From positions 1 to 33,302 of the forward strand of contig NZ_AUIX01000050.1 in assembly GCF_000423925.1 (NCBI RefSeq): 33,302 nucleotides of DNA, written 5' to 3'. The notes below the pieces were generated by a model, which was given only the letters and a program-made list of their open reading frames with translations, did no database searches and was not told where the DNA came from. The position numbers and the translations under genes were made by a program. The DNA comes from Butyrivibrio sp. VCD2006 (GTDB lineage: Bacteria; Bacillota; Clostridia; Lachnospirales; Lachnospiraceae). Below, piece after piece: positions 8,177-15,245 of this stretch. The first letter of the stretch is position 1. Each line of letters opens with the position of its first letter.

Positions 8177-8202
8177 TCAAATCCTCGTCCGCATTAACAT
8201 AT

Positions 8203-8361
8203 CTATTTTAGCATTTCTGCTGGTGCATGCTTCTGAACCATTCTTGTCAGCATAAGAAGCATGTATTTTGCATCCCTCTCTGACATGTCCTCTATCAGCT
8301 TATAAAGTTTTTCATCATTCTTTTCCATGAGAATGCTTGTAAATAGCTCAGATCTGTTCAT
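8203..8361 (-). CDS. Small helical protein upstream of the helicase
   Basis: A 52-residue, charged, mostly helical protein (MNRSELFTSILMEKNDEK...). It is soluble and rich in Met, Lys and Glu. ATG at 8361 has GGGGG 6 bases upstream. It lies 26 bases before the helicase start and shares the only clear promoter (8393-8421), so it is probably the first gene of the helicase operon. No family was recognised. Confidence 0.6.
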   Translation of the reverse strand: MNRSELFTSILMEKNDEKLYKLIEDMSERDAKYMLLMLTRMVQKHAPAEMLK

Positions 8362-8392
8362 AATAACCCCCATTTCCATTTTCCCTTAACTA

Positions 8393-8421
8393 ATTATAAA
8401 TGGTATGATGTTTGTAGAAAA
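8393..8421 (-). promoter_or_regulatory. Promoter of the helicase operon
   Basis: On the minus strand the -10 box is a perfect TATAAT (8398 down to 8393) and a weak -35 TTTTCT (8421-8416) lies 17 bases away. It is about 30 bases before the 52-residue gene. Confidence 0.5.
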
Positions 8422-8520
8422 CCTTATGTCCTTTGTTTCGTACAGGAAGCTGATACCATGAAAATTGCAATCTTTATTTTTCTAATTGCATAAAACATAT
8501 ATATTTAGGAGATTTCACAA

Positions 8521-8643
8521 ATGGGAATATGTAATAAATGTGGTCAATATGTTAAAGATTCAGCCATAAGATGTAAAAATTATTATTCACCACATGTTCC
8601 AGAATTAGAAAAAAGCTTTATGACAACAACAACGAGTAATTGA
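8521..8643 (+). CDS. Small zinc-ribbon peptide
   Basis: A 40-residue open frame starting MGICNKCGQYVKDSAIRCKN. AGGAG lies 9-10 bases before ATG. C4-x2-C7 is a good zinc knuckle; only C18 remains of the second pair, where a C-x2-C would be expected, so the metal site is incomplete or the protein is a truncated member of the zinc-ribbon family. It stands alone on the plus strand and is followed by a near-perfect terminator, which supports real transcription. Confidence 0.55.
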   Translation: MGICNKCGQYVKDSAIRCKNYYSPHVPELEKSFMTTTTSN

Positions 8644-8657
8644 TAGTTAATGTAAAG

Positions 8658-8695
8658 AATCGGCTGCCAAAACCATTGGCAGCCGATTTATTATT
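8658..8695 (+). terminator. Strong Rho-independent terminator
   Basis: AATCGGCTGCCAA (8658-8670) pairs perfectly with TTGGCAGCCGATT (8676-8688) around a 5-base loop, followed by TATTATTTCTT. It lies 14 bases after the zinc-ribbon stop codon. Confidence 0.85.
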
Positions 8696-8783
8696 TCTTA
8701 GATTTCCGGGGTTATAGTGAATCCTCAATTTCTTTGATTTCCGGAATTATAGTGAATCTTCTATTTCTTTGATTTCCGGGATT
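8690..8783. repeat. 35-bp tandem repeat covering the 3' end of the phosphoesterase gene
   Basis: Three units are visible: 8749-8783 (coding), 8714-8748 (after the stop, 3 to 4 differences) and a partial unit 8690-8713. Each carries GATTTCCGG and, in the full units, ATAGTGAATC at the same phase. The unit length is not a multiple of three, and the stop codon lies at the junction, so only the first copy is translated. Confidence 0.85.
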
Positions 8784-9259
8784 ATATCGTAGTCATCCTT
8801 AATTGTTATAACTGCATATGTGGCCTTGTCGCCAGTGACCTGGGGATAGCAGATGCTTCCCGGGTTTACGAGAGTGATTTTTTCTTCTTTGTCCACAACT
8901 ATCTCTGCATAGTGGCTGTGTCCGAAGAGGACAAGGTCGGCGTGCCTTGATTTGGCAGCTTCCTTTAGGGTCTTGAGGTTTTCCTCATATTTGACATTAT
9001 AGGCGTTGCCATGTGTTGCCCAAACGCTTAAGAATCCCGCCTTGAATTCTTCATCAAGAGGAAGGCTGTTTCCATAGTCACAGTTGCCACGCACAATTTT
9101 AACTTCATATGGTGGATTTTCTCCGGTTATGGATGTGATGGGCTCCTGGATATCGCCGCAATGAACAAGGATATCAAAGGGAGCTTCCTTTTCGATAGCC
9201 TTTTTCGCAAATCCCGGGTATCCATGTGAATCTGATATTACAAGAAGTTTTACGTTCAT
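8747..9259 (-). CDS. YfcE/MJ0936-type metallophosphoesterase
   Basis: A 170-residue calcineurin-like phosphodiesterase. Metal-binding motifs are all visible: D10-x-H12 (SDSHG), G-D36 (VHCGD), N59 (RGNCD), H83 (ATHGN) and GHSH 113-116. YfcE-type enzymes hydrolyse phosphodiester model substrates; the natural substrate is uncertain. Length is normal. GGAG lies 8 bases before ATG. The C-terminal coding end (EIKEIEDSL) is one unit of a 35-bp tandem repeat that continues beyond the stop codon. Confidence 0.88.
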   Translation of the reverse strand: MNVKLLVISDSHGYPGFAKKAIEKEAPFDILVHCGDIQEPITSITGENPPYEVKIVRGNCDYGNSLPLDEEFKAGFLSVWATHGNAYNVKYEENLKTLKEAAKSRHADLVLFGHSHYAEIVVDKEEKITLVNPGSICYPQVTGDKATYAVITIKDDYDIIPEIKEIEDSL

Positions 9260-9418
9260 AGTTATATCTCCGGTCTGTTTTCTTCTATAGGTATTAGTAT
9301 GAAAATAGATTTGTAGAATTAATTATCATCTATCAATCCTTAATTTTAGTTGCCAATTCATCTAGGATATTTCCTCGACAGATTATGTACTCGCTTGGTG
9401 CAAAATTAAATATCAATA

Positions 9419-10275
9419 TTATGCCTTCTGATTGCCTAAGTTTTCTTCAATTTCCTTTATTGTAGGCAATGAACTCCTGTATCCTTCAGGTATAAATTTT
9501 GTAATGTCATACTCTGAGATTCCCATGGGCTGACTGCTTGCTTCGAGCGCATACTGGGCTTTAACATTATCCTTTGATTTGCATATTATAAGTCCTAATG
9601 TTGGAGCATCATTTTCGCCTTTAAGCTCTTTTTCATCATATTTTTCTCTTATGGTCAAAAAGTCGAAACTATACGGATCTTTTGTAATTGCCTGTGCTAA
9701 ATCACTTTCTGTAGCAGGTAATGTCTGTTGGAAGTTTGTTATAGCTTTCCCTTGTCTTTCATACAAATCTGTATCGAGAAAATTAAGCAGCACCGCCCTC
9801 GACCAGTTATTTTCAAGAGTCTTTGCCACATAAAACATTGCCTTATTTATATCGCCTCTACACTTATCGATAATTACTCTGTTGTGCCCCCAAGGAATGC
9901 TGAAAATCCCGGAATCACGCAAGTCCACAAGTTGTGGACTGCTTGTATTCACGGAGTCCTCAGCTTGTGGACTCGTATACATTTCATAAAAATACTGCAT
10001 ATACTTAAGATTTGTAGTGGAAAAGGACTTTACATCTGGAAACATATCTACCAAGTCCTTGCTTAGTGTTTTATAAAAACTTATTCCACCAAAACTATCC
10101 TGCTTCCAAATAGAAATTTGACTCCCAAGCCAGAAATAAAAAGCGAGCATTTCATTATTTACCTTCATTGATGCTTTAATTTGGCTCTGTCTGAATCTAC
10201 TTCCTATTTCTTTGAGAAGTTCTTTATACTCTGATAGCTTGTCGTTTTTGTAAGAAGCTCTGTTATTTCACTCAC
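9419..10275 (-). pseudogene. YhcG/DUF1016 family protein lacking its PD-(D/E)XK nuclease core, with a 5' frameshift
   Basis: YhcG-type proteins have a DUF1016 N-terminal domain and a C-terminal PD-(D/E)XK nuclease. Here the N-terminal domain is clear (GSQISIWKQ, NNWSRAVL), and the extreme C-terminus is clear (LGLIICKSKD, PTIKEIEENL). At about residue 182 of the frame starting at 10168, KYDEKELK is joined directly to GENDAPT. The roughly 70 residues with the catalytic lysine and acidic residues are missing, in frame. Upstream of 10168 the homologous reading continues (EYKELLKEIGSRFRQSQ), but the likely GTG start at 10275 is in another frame. One missing base in a run of five A (10245-10249) would explain this. 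The internal ATG at 10168 might still be used. Members are linked to restriction or defence loci. Confidence 0.75.
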
Positions 10276-10780
10276 TATTATCTGTTCTCCTTAATCTTTT
10301 CAAACAACTGCACCTCCCTTGAGATGTAGTAATTATCTCATTTTTGATGGGTTATAAACTTCTCACCTAAACATTTTCATTTTTATTTTCATACTAACAT
10401 CTTTCTATAGTATCTATAGTGCACTCTCATAGAATCATGTGTAACAATGCTATTATACACTATCTTTAATATTAAAAAGGTCTTTTCCAACGGGCTTTAG
10501 ACGCTCTTTACCCAAGAAATGATCATTCAAATTCGTGGAAAAATAACCCGATCTGTTTCAGTTACTTCAGATGCATTCAATAATCTGATGGATGCTGTTA
10601 CCACTGTGCTTGCATGCTGTCTCCGCTGATGCAATAAAACACTTTGTCGATGATAGCCTAAAGACTATAAATATTAACCCAGTCTTGTCTGAAAGGCAGA
10701 CAAAAGCGGCATGTTTTTTGGAAAATAAGCAATGTCATTTAATGAATACTATTGGCAACATATCAAATAAAGGTCAAATA
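10276..10780. other. Gene-poor stretch, no recognised gene
   Basis: Short open frames exist (for example a plus-strand frame from 10592 to 10894) but have no convincing ribosome site, family match or codon pattern. A GGGAGG site near 10315 on the minus strand is followed by a nine-codon frame that ends just before the YhcG start; it could be the tail of a lost gene or a leader. A short perfect hairpin (TTGTCTG/CAGACAA, about 10685-10702) has no T-run. Confidence 0.5.
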
Positions 10781-10789
10781 AATGAAACA

Positions 10790-10824
10790 GCAACAAATAC
10801 GTTCATTTGGAACCATCTTGTTGC
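10790..10824 (+). repeat. GCAACAA palindrome, unit 1
   Basis: GCAACAA (10790-10796) and TTGTTGC (10818-10824) with a 21-base interior that contains TTCATTT and a GTTC/GAAC mini-stem. Forward orientation. Confidence 0.65.
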
Positions 10825-10873
10825 TGTTTTTCTTCATGTAAGCACTTCATTTTTAGCTTCAAAAAATGAAATG

Positions 10874-10907
10874 GCAACAATAAAATCATTTTGAGATTTT
10901 TTGTTGC
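10874..10907 (+). repeat. GCAACAA palindrome, unit 2
   Basis: GCAACAA (10874-10880) and TTGTTGC (10901-10907). The interior AAAATC/GATTTT extends the stem to 13 pairs with one bulged base. It contains TCATTTT like unit 1. Forward orientation. Confidence 0.65.
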
Positions 10908-10977
10908 TCAAGAAGCAATAATTAAAGAAGCTTTTTCTTAGTTTGTTGTCACTGAACAAAATGTAGAATTCTTAGTA

Positions 10978-11012
10978 GCAACAATTCACTTTAGTATGAA
11001 GCTATTTGTTGC
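10978..11012 (-). repeat. GCAACAA palindrome, unit 3 (inverted)
   Basis: GCAACAA (10978-10984) and TTGTTGC (11006-11012). Read on the minus strand, the interior begins ATAGCTTCAT, matching the TTCAT of units 1 and 2, so this unit is inverted. Confidence 0.65.
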
Positions 11013-11061
11013 CAACAGCGCTAAAAAGGGGAATCAGAAATCAATCTAATCCTCAAAGTTG

Positions 11062-11095
11062 GCAACAAGCTACTCTGAAAAATGAATTTTGTTGC
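11062..11095 (-). repeat. GCAACAA palindrome, unit 4 (inverted)
   Basis: GGCAACAA (11061-11068) and TTGTTGCC (11089-11096). Read on the minus strand, the interior is AATTCATTTTTCAGAG, again with TTCATTT, so the unit is inverted relative to units 1 and 2. Confidence 0.65.
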
Positions 11096-11096
11096 C

Positions 11097-11323
11097 AAAA
11101 GGACATTTTCGGAACTAAAGAGACTGTTTGGCCCCTGTTTGAAAGGTGCTTGTTAAAGGAATTGATGCTTGGAGCAGCGCTTTTGCCTGCTTATATTTGT
11201 GAAATCAAAATTTGCAGCAGCAATTTGAAACTCTCTTTAAAGTTTGATTATAAGATTTGATGTCTGTAATTCCATCAGACAAAGAGCTTTCCTCCATGTC
11301 TGTGAAAGCATTTGAAGCCCTCT
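11097..11323. other. Intergenic, nothing recognised
   Basis: An open frame crosses it on the plus strand (to 11260), but it starts inside a palindrome, has no ribosome site and shows no family features. No terminator or promoter was clear. Confidence 0.45.
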
Positions 11324-11560
11324 CTACTCTAAAGCTATAGATTCATCATCCTCTTCTACACACTTCTTTTCCCTGTGATTTCTGATGCTTTCCTTGATCT
11401 TGCTCTTTACGTGCTTTTTTGCCTTCTTTTTGATGATATGGATAACTATCCCTATGATCACAGGCAAAAGAACTATAGCGGCGGCCTTGATTCCAAGCTT
11501 TATCTTAAGCCACATGAGTTCTTTCTTTTTCTTTTCGATGGCTTTGCTGATTCTTCCCAT
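11324..11560 (-). CDS. Small single-span membrane protein, unknown function
   Basis: A 78-residue protein with one strong hydrophobic segment (about 28-46, IKAAAIVLLPVIIGIVIHII) flanked by very basic stretches (KKKK before, KKKAKKHVKSK after) and an acidic C-terminus (EEDDE). The basic flank after the span suggests a cytoplasmic C-terminal part. ATG at 11560 has GGAGGTG 6 bases upstream; an ATG four codons earlier overlaps the site. No family was recognised. Confidence 0.6.
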   Translation of the reverse strand: MGRISKAIEKKKKELMWLKIKLGIKAAAIVLLPVIIGIVIHIIKKKAKKHVKSKIKESIRNHREKKCVEEDDESIALE

Positions 11561-11584
11561 AAACACCTCCATCTGCGTGATACG

Positions 11585-11914
11585 CTATTCTCTCTTATAT
11601 CTTTTATAAATCCTCCAATAGGCAAAAGGCAACACAGGCACACAGAGAATGCATGTTATGAGCATTACCATCCCTGCCAGTTTCATGTTCGAGAATGCCA
11701 TAAACGTACTAATCCACATGAACAAAGAAAAAACGATCCACATTATGCCATTAGCTCTGTTATACGCTTTTATGTCAGCTATCTCATCTTCAGCAACTGT
11801 CTGTCCTGACCAGAACCACATTGGTTTCTGCCTTCTCCAGGCAAAGATTCCAAGTCCTGTAAGTAATGCGCTTACAGGAATCATTACTACCAGCCAAATA
11901 ATTAGTGCTCCCAT
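11585..11914 (-). CDS. Small membrane protein, DUF3784/SdpI-like
   Basis: A 109-residue protein with three hydrophobic segments (about 2-26, 55-73 and 77-99). The soluble loop after the first span contains MWFWSG and DIKAYNRANGIMW, a combination that resembles small DUF3784/SdpI-like membrane proteins of Firmicutes. The match is from memory and not certain. GGAGG lies 5 bases before ATG. It sits immediately downstream of the truncated cinnamoyl esterase. Confidence 0.6.
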   Translation of the reverse strand: MGALIIWLVVMIPVSALLTGLGIFAWRRQKPMWFWSGQTVAEDEIADIKAYNRANGIMWIVFSLFMWISTFMAFSNMKLAGMVMLITCILCVPVLPFAYWRIYKRYKRE

Positions 11915-11935
11915 TGCTCCTCCAACAATATTAGT

Positions 11936-12100
11936 TCAACGAAAAAAATCCCTTACCGCCTTAGCCGCAATAATGTGATCCTCCTCCATATGTCCCGTAA
12001 ATCCATGAATCAGAATACAGAGCGGTCCTTTTCCTTCTCCCACCCTGTCAAGCTTCACATGAAGGCGAATGCCATCACTGTCAATATAAAACTCTTCCAC
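11936..12100 (-). pseudogene. N-terminal remnant of a cinnamoyl ester hydrolase (alpha/beta hydrolase)
   Basis: From a GTG start at 12100 (GGGAGG 5 bases upstream) a 54-residue frame reads EEFYIDSDGIRLHVKLD, then CILIHGFTGHMEEDHIIAA, then a stop. This is the N-terminus, including the HGFTGH oxyanion-hole strand, of alpha/beta hydrolases such as the Butyrivibrio cinnamoyl ester hydrolases, which release ferulate and coumarate from plant cell walls. A full enzyme would have about 250 residues. The nucleophile elbow and the rest of the triad are missing; the frame ends in KAVRDFFR. The rest appears to have been deleted. The neighbouring small membrane protein starts 21 bases after the stop. Confidence 0.72.
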
Positions 12101-12122
12101 TTCATCCTCCCGTTTCTATCAA

Positions 12123-12680
12123 TTATACTACCGGTCCGCAGACCCCTGCAGAAATTATGCCAATTACCAGTAAAAGCGCAAGCATCCATAGTATCGTCTT
12201 TTTTATCCCCTGGACTTTAATCCTGAAAAATGGATATGGACCTTCAACACGCTCCTTATAGTTCAAAAACACCATTAGAATCCCGTAAAACAGCGTCACT
12301 GCCACAGGTAGCCACACCCATGAAAATGCTGCCTTAATCTCGATAAAGAGATACGAAATCGTAGATATAATAGGGATCAGCAGATGGTGGTAAAGTCCAC
12401 TTCCGGAAAAAAGAAGTTCCTTGGCCTTTCCGGACATAGGAACAAGTATGCAGGCCGTAACAAAGAAGGTCATTACAAGCATGCATACGCTCAGATACCT
12501 TAGAACAACAATAACCCCCTTATCTCCGAATATCACTAACAGCGCAGACGCAACAAGCGTCATCATATTTGAGATCTGGGTATAGAACACAAGGCTTTTC
12601 TTAAATGATATTGCCTTAAGTGTGATTAACAGGCTGACAATTTCCAATACGACAATTACGAGATTAACAGCTCTGGCCAT
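12123..12680 (-). CDS. Six-span membrane protein, Pr6Pr/FAR-17a-like
   Basis: A 185-residue protein with about six hydrophobic spans (roughly 4-22, 38-52, 57-82, 95-112, 117-137, 163-183). The segment FYTQISNMMTLVASALLV and the following RYLSVCMLVMTFFVTACILVP resemble the Pr6Pr/FAR-17a-AIG1-like membrane protein family. The function is unknown; some eukaryotic relatives are lipid hydrolases, but no such activity can be claimed here. GGAGAG lies 7 bases before ATG. It follows the DUF3021-like gene with a 16-base gap, so it probably belongs to the LytTR operon. Confidence 0.65.
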   Translation of the reverse strand: MARAVNLVIVVLEIVSLLITLKAISFKKSLVFYTQISNMMTLVASALLVIFGDKGVIVVLRYLSVCMLVMTFFVTACILVPMSGKAKELLFSGSGLYHHLLIPIISTISYLFIEIKAAFSWVWLPVAVTLFYGILMVFLNYKERVEGPYPFFRIKVQGIKKTILWMLALLLVIGIISAGVCGPVV

Positions 12681-12696
12681 AATATTCTCTCCATTA

Positions 12697-13131
12697 TCAC
12701 TTTGAGTTAAACTCCCTGATCTTCTCAGTAAATATTATAGCCCTTTTTCTCATAATTAAAAAATCCACAATTACCGACACAATGTAGGCGCCCAGTACGA
12801 TGCCCACAAATATGAGCCAGGAGCTAAGGCTCCCTGCGGTACTGAATATCCCCATGTAGTAAAACATTGCGATCTCAACAGGAATAAACATTAAATAAAA
12901 AAGTGTCAGAGAGAAAATGAATCCCTTTTTCTGAGACCATCCGGTCTTAAAGCTCACAACAAAGGAGACAACCGCCCAAAGCCCCAGAAGAAAGAGCTTA
13001 ACAAGATACACTGCGGATATTGCGCCGCTTCCCACTGTCAATGAGGCTATGACCGTGCATATCACCAGCCAGGAAAACACAAGCGCTATCCCGTTTCGCA
13101 CATATATCAATAATTCTTTAATATTTCCCAT
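12697..13131 (-). CDS. DUF3021-like membrane protein
   Basis: A 144-residue protein with four predicted spans (about 15-35, 42-64, 71-95, 103-127) and a basic C-terminal tail ending FTEKIREFNSK. Size, layout and location directly after a LytTR regulator match DUF3021 proteins, which often form a regulator/membrane partner pair with LytTR proteins in Firmicutes. ATG at 13131 is preferred because AGGTGG lies 5 bases upstream; a GTG three codons earlier is inside the site. It begins one base after the regulator stop, so translation is probably coupled. Confidence 0.7.
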   Translation of the reverse strand: MGNIKELLIYVRNGIALVFSWLVICTVIASLTVGSGAISAVYLVKLFLLGLWAVVSFVVSFKTGWSQKKGFIFSLTLFYLMFIPVEIAMFYYMGIFSTAGSLSSWLIFVGIVLGAYIVSVIVDFLIMRKRAIIFTEKIREFNSK

Positions 13132-13132
13132 C

Positions 13133-13576
13133 TCAACCACCTATTCCCAAAAGACTCTTAAGTTCCGATCCATAGCGCCTTGAAATCACCACTATCTCGC
13201 CATTTTCAAGGGTGGCGAGAATATTTCTGGTTATCTCAGGCTTTAGTTTCACCACCTTGTTCAAATTGAGAATCACCGACTTTGAACACCTGAAAAAGTT
13301 TCTGCCATCCAGCAAGGCTTCCAGCTCGTAAAGCCTTTTATCTGTGCTTAGAACCTTCTCCTTTGTGTATATGAAGGTCTTTTTATCTACTGATTCAATG
13401 AAAAAAATATCATCCAACGCAACAAGGCAAATCTCTCCCTCGTCTAACGCGGCTATTCCGGCCCTGTAATTGTCGATATGGCTCTTCAGCCTAGAAACCT
13501 CCGCAGTAACTTCCTTGCAGTGGATTTCAACCTTTACTGATTCATCTGTGCGGTCTTTTACGATCTCTGCTTTCAA
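13133..13576 (-). CDS. LytTR family transcriptional regulator without a receiver domain
   Basis: A 147-residue protein. Residues 1-45 form a short N-terminal region and about 46-145 the LytTR DNA-binding domain, with FFIESVDKKTFIYT, the helix RLYELEALLDGRNFFRCSKSVILNLNKV (split here by motif) and the final ISRRYGSELKSLLG. No receiver domain is present, as in the small LytTR proteins paired with DUF3021. It probably binds direct repeats upstream of its own operon and is held or controlled by the membrane partner. Its start overlaps the end of the upstream DUF7010-like gene by four bases (ATGA). Confidence 0.88.
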   Translation of the reverse strand: MKAEIVKDRTDESVKVEIHCKEVTAEVSRLKSHIDNYRAGIAALDEGEICLVALDDIFFIESVDKKTFIYTKEKVLSTDKRLYELEALLDGRNFFRCSKSVILNLNKVVKLKPEITRNILATLENGEIVVISRRYGSELKSLLGIGG

Positions 13577-14109
13577 CTACTCTGTGATTCCTTTCGCAAT
13601 TCGATAAAAAGAAGTATGGTCAACACTACTTCCATGATGACCATAAAGGCTGCGGCAACGGCATTTCCAAAGCTCATCGCCAGAATAAGGGCACCTATGG
13701 TTTCGGTGATGGATACAAAAGTGTATCCGCGACTGTTGTACACCCATCCAAAAGGTAGAAGATGTGCGCCAAATACCATAGCGTACAGCATCATCATTGC
13801 ATCAGGCTTCTGACTGAAGGCCCACATAACGATGAGAATATACAACATCTGATTCATCGTGCATAAAAAACCCATTTTGTTTATTGGGTTATCTGTCTTT
13901 TTAAAAATATCCGCTTTTACGATTTTGGAAAAAAAGAATGCCAGAGGCATCAGAAGGCATGAACACATGAAAGTCATCATGTTTGTTGCTTTTATTCCCC
14001 TGTCCCCAAATTGTAAAAGAAAAATGATCATCCATATCACTACGGAAGCCATGATAAAAGGAAGCCCCTTTTTTTGCGTCATTATAGCGTCTTTCTTTAA
14101 TGCATCCAT
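13573..14109 (-). CDS. Six-span membrane protein, DUF7010-like
   Basis: A 178-residue protein opening MDALKKDAIMTQKKGLPF, then hydrophobic spans at about 17-34, 42-60, 82-99, 104-120, 128-145 and 148-170. The opening and general pattern resemble DUF7010 proteins, a family of unknown function; this is from memory. AGGAGG lies 8 bases before ATG. It overlaps the LytTR gene by four bases and is probably the first gene of the operon DUF7010-LytTR-DUF3021-Pr6Pr. Confidence 0.65.
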   Translation of the reverse strand: MDALKKDAIMTQKKGLPFIMASVVIWMIIFLLQFGDRGIKATNMMTFMCSCLLMPLAFFFSKIVKADIFKKTDNPINKMGFLCTMNQMLYILIVMWAFSQKPDAMMMLYAMVFGAHLLPFGWVYNSRGYTFVSITETIGALILAMSFGNAVAAAFMVIMEVVLTILLFIELRKESQSS

Positions 14110-14241
14110 CTGTAAATCCTCCTGTGATCTGCTTTATGGACACATCATAACGTCATAAAAAACTCCCCTCAATAATTCTAGCACTAAGCGGTACAAAATG
14201 GGCTACTATGTTGCCATAAGAAAAGCGAATAATGGTCCATT

Positions 14242-15231
14242 TCAATCAATCACATCATTCTGAAATCTTGATAAATGTTCGAAGGGCAAAATCAGTCTTC
14301 CTCTGTATAATCCGCATCCATCATTTATCAGGCTGTTATTGATCGCGCCAAACATATTGACGTCAACTTTCGAAAGCTCCAGTTGCTGCAAAAGCATTCC
14401 TCTTTCATAAGCCTCGTCAAAATAAATGCATTCTCCCTGCGGGATTTTATCTCTTCTTGCCCGCTCTTCCTGTTGCCTCTTCTCATATCCAAGATGATTG
14501 GCCGGACCTATCTCCGCGTTGTCATCCATATCCTTCGTCCTTAACTGCACTTCAACATAGCTTCTGGTCTCATTATCATACAAGGTTATGTGCAGCGACT
14601 GATACCCATATGCACTCGGGTTTACAATATAGTCACGAAAATACGGTCTTACTGATTCGCTGAGTCTCTCAGAAAATGCCTGCTCTTTTACGGCTGATAT
14701 CTCGGGACTAAAGCCTCTCCTTTCCAAAAAATCAGGCAACATATCCGCTACTTCATAGAGATATTTAAGTTCTGTTTCCTCCCTCGATACGCCTTCTTCT
14801 ATATGACATTTGGGCATTGAGAGAACAATCCTGTATGCTATCAGGTCGCGAAAATGCTCTATTTTACCCTTTATCTGGGCTGCTTCTGGGAAATTTCCGT
14901 TCTCTTTATAGTAGTCGTAGATTGTCTCAACTATATACGCATTAAACTTCTCCTCTGCCCTGATCAGAGATTTGATCCTTCCCTTAAAAGAAAACGCCAA
15001 AAACGGATATTGTTCTGTCATATATTTATATAGCTCGCGAATTCTCTGGGACTGTGACGTAAGGAATTCATTATGCACCAGCAGCTCTTCGATCCTTAGG
15101 AGAAAATTGCTGTGAAGCATATCTACTTTATTTCCGGTTTCTATTGATGACTCTTTCAGATCTCTTGAATACATCTGTATTATCTTTAATACAGTATCCC
15201 CATTGTACAAATAATCATTTAGTGTTATCAT
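14242..15231 (-). CDS. RelA/SpoT-domain alarmone synthetase-like protein
   Basis: A 329-residue protein with a RelA/SpoT nucleotidyltransferase domain at about 65-235. Visible motifs are FSFKGRIKS (80-88), FRDLIAYRIV (127-136), AYGYQSLH (207-214) and VEVQLRT (226-232). It has no HD hydrolase domain and no TGS/ACT regions, so it is a small alarmone synthetase-type protein that would make (p)ppGpp or a related nucleotide from ATP and GTP/GDP. The long helical N-terminus (1-65) and a C-terminal tail of about 90 residues are unlike RelQ/RelP. ATG at 15231 is chosen; a TTG two codons earlier is possible. A terminator hairpin lies directly upstream (15246-15283), so expression may depend on read-through or a promoter inside. 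Confidence 0.82.
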   Translation of the reverse strand: MITLNDYLYNGDTVLKIIQMYSRDLKESSIETGNKVDMLHSNFLLRIEELLVHNEFLTSQSQRIRELYKYMTEQYPFLAFSFKGRIKSLIRAEEKFNAYIVETIYDYYKENGNFPEAAQIKGKIEHFRDLIAYRIVLSMPKCHIEEGVSREETELKYLYEVADMLPDFLERRGFSPEISAVKEQAFSERLSESVRPYFRDYIVNPSAYGYQSLHITLYDNETRSYVEVQLRTKDMDDNAEIGPANHLGYEKRQQEERARRDKIPQGECIYFDEAYERGMLLQQLELSKVDVNMFGAINNSLINDGCGLYRGRLILPFEHLSRFQNDVID

Positions 15232-15245
15232 CCCCAATTACCCTC

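Noticed and set aside
8458..8493. 11-codon hydrophobic frame (MKIAIFIFLIA) with an AGGAAG site
   Set aside because: Too short to support as a gene; mentioned because it lies just before the zinc-ribbon peptide.
10782..10841. 19-codon hydrophobic frame beginning MKQQQIRSFG
   Set aside because: It resembles a type I toxin peptide in composition but has only a weak AAAGG site and overlaps palindrome unit 1, which explains the sequence equally well.
10592..10894. 100-codon plus-strand open frame
   Set aside because: No ribosome site, no family features, and it runs through palindrome units 1 and 2, so it is probably a chance frame.
10790..11095. CRISPR array or integron attC sites
   Set aside because: Units are palindromes in both orientations with unequal spacers, no Cas genes are nearby, and the arms do not fit the GTTRRRY/RYYYAAC cores of attC.
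11006..11260. 84-codon plus-strand open frame
   Set aside because: It begins inside palindrome unit 3, has no ribosome site and shows no domain pattern.
14457..14663. Plus-strand frames opposite the alarmone synthetase and other large genes
   Set aside because: They are antisense shadows without ribosome sites or domains.
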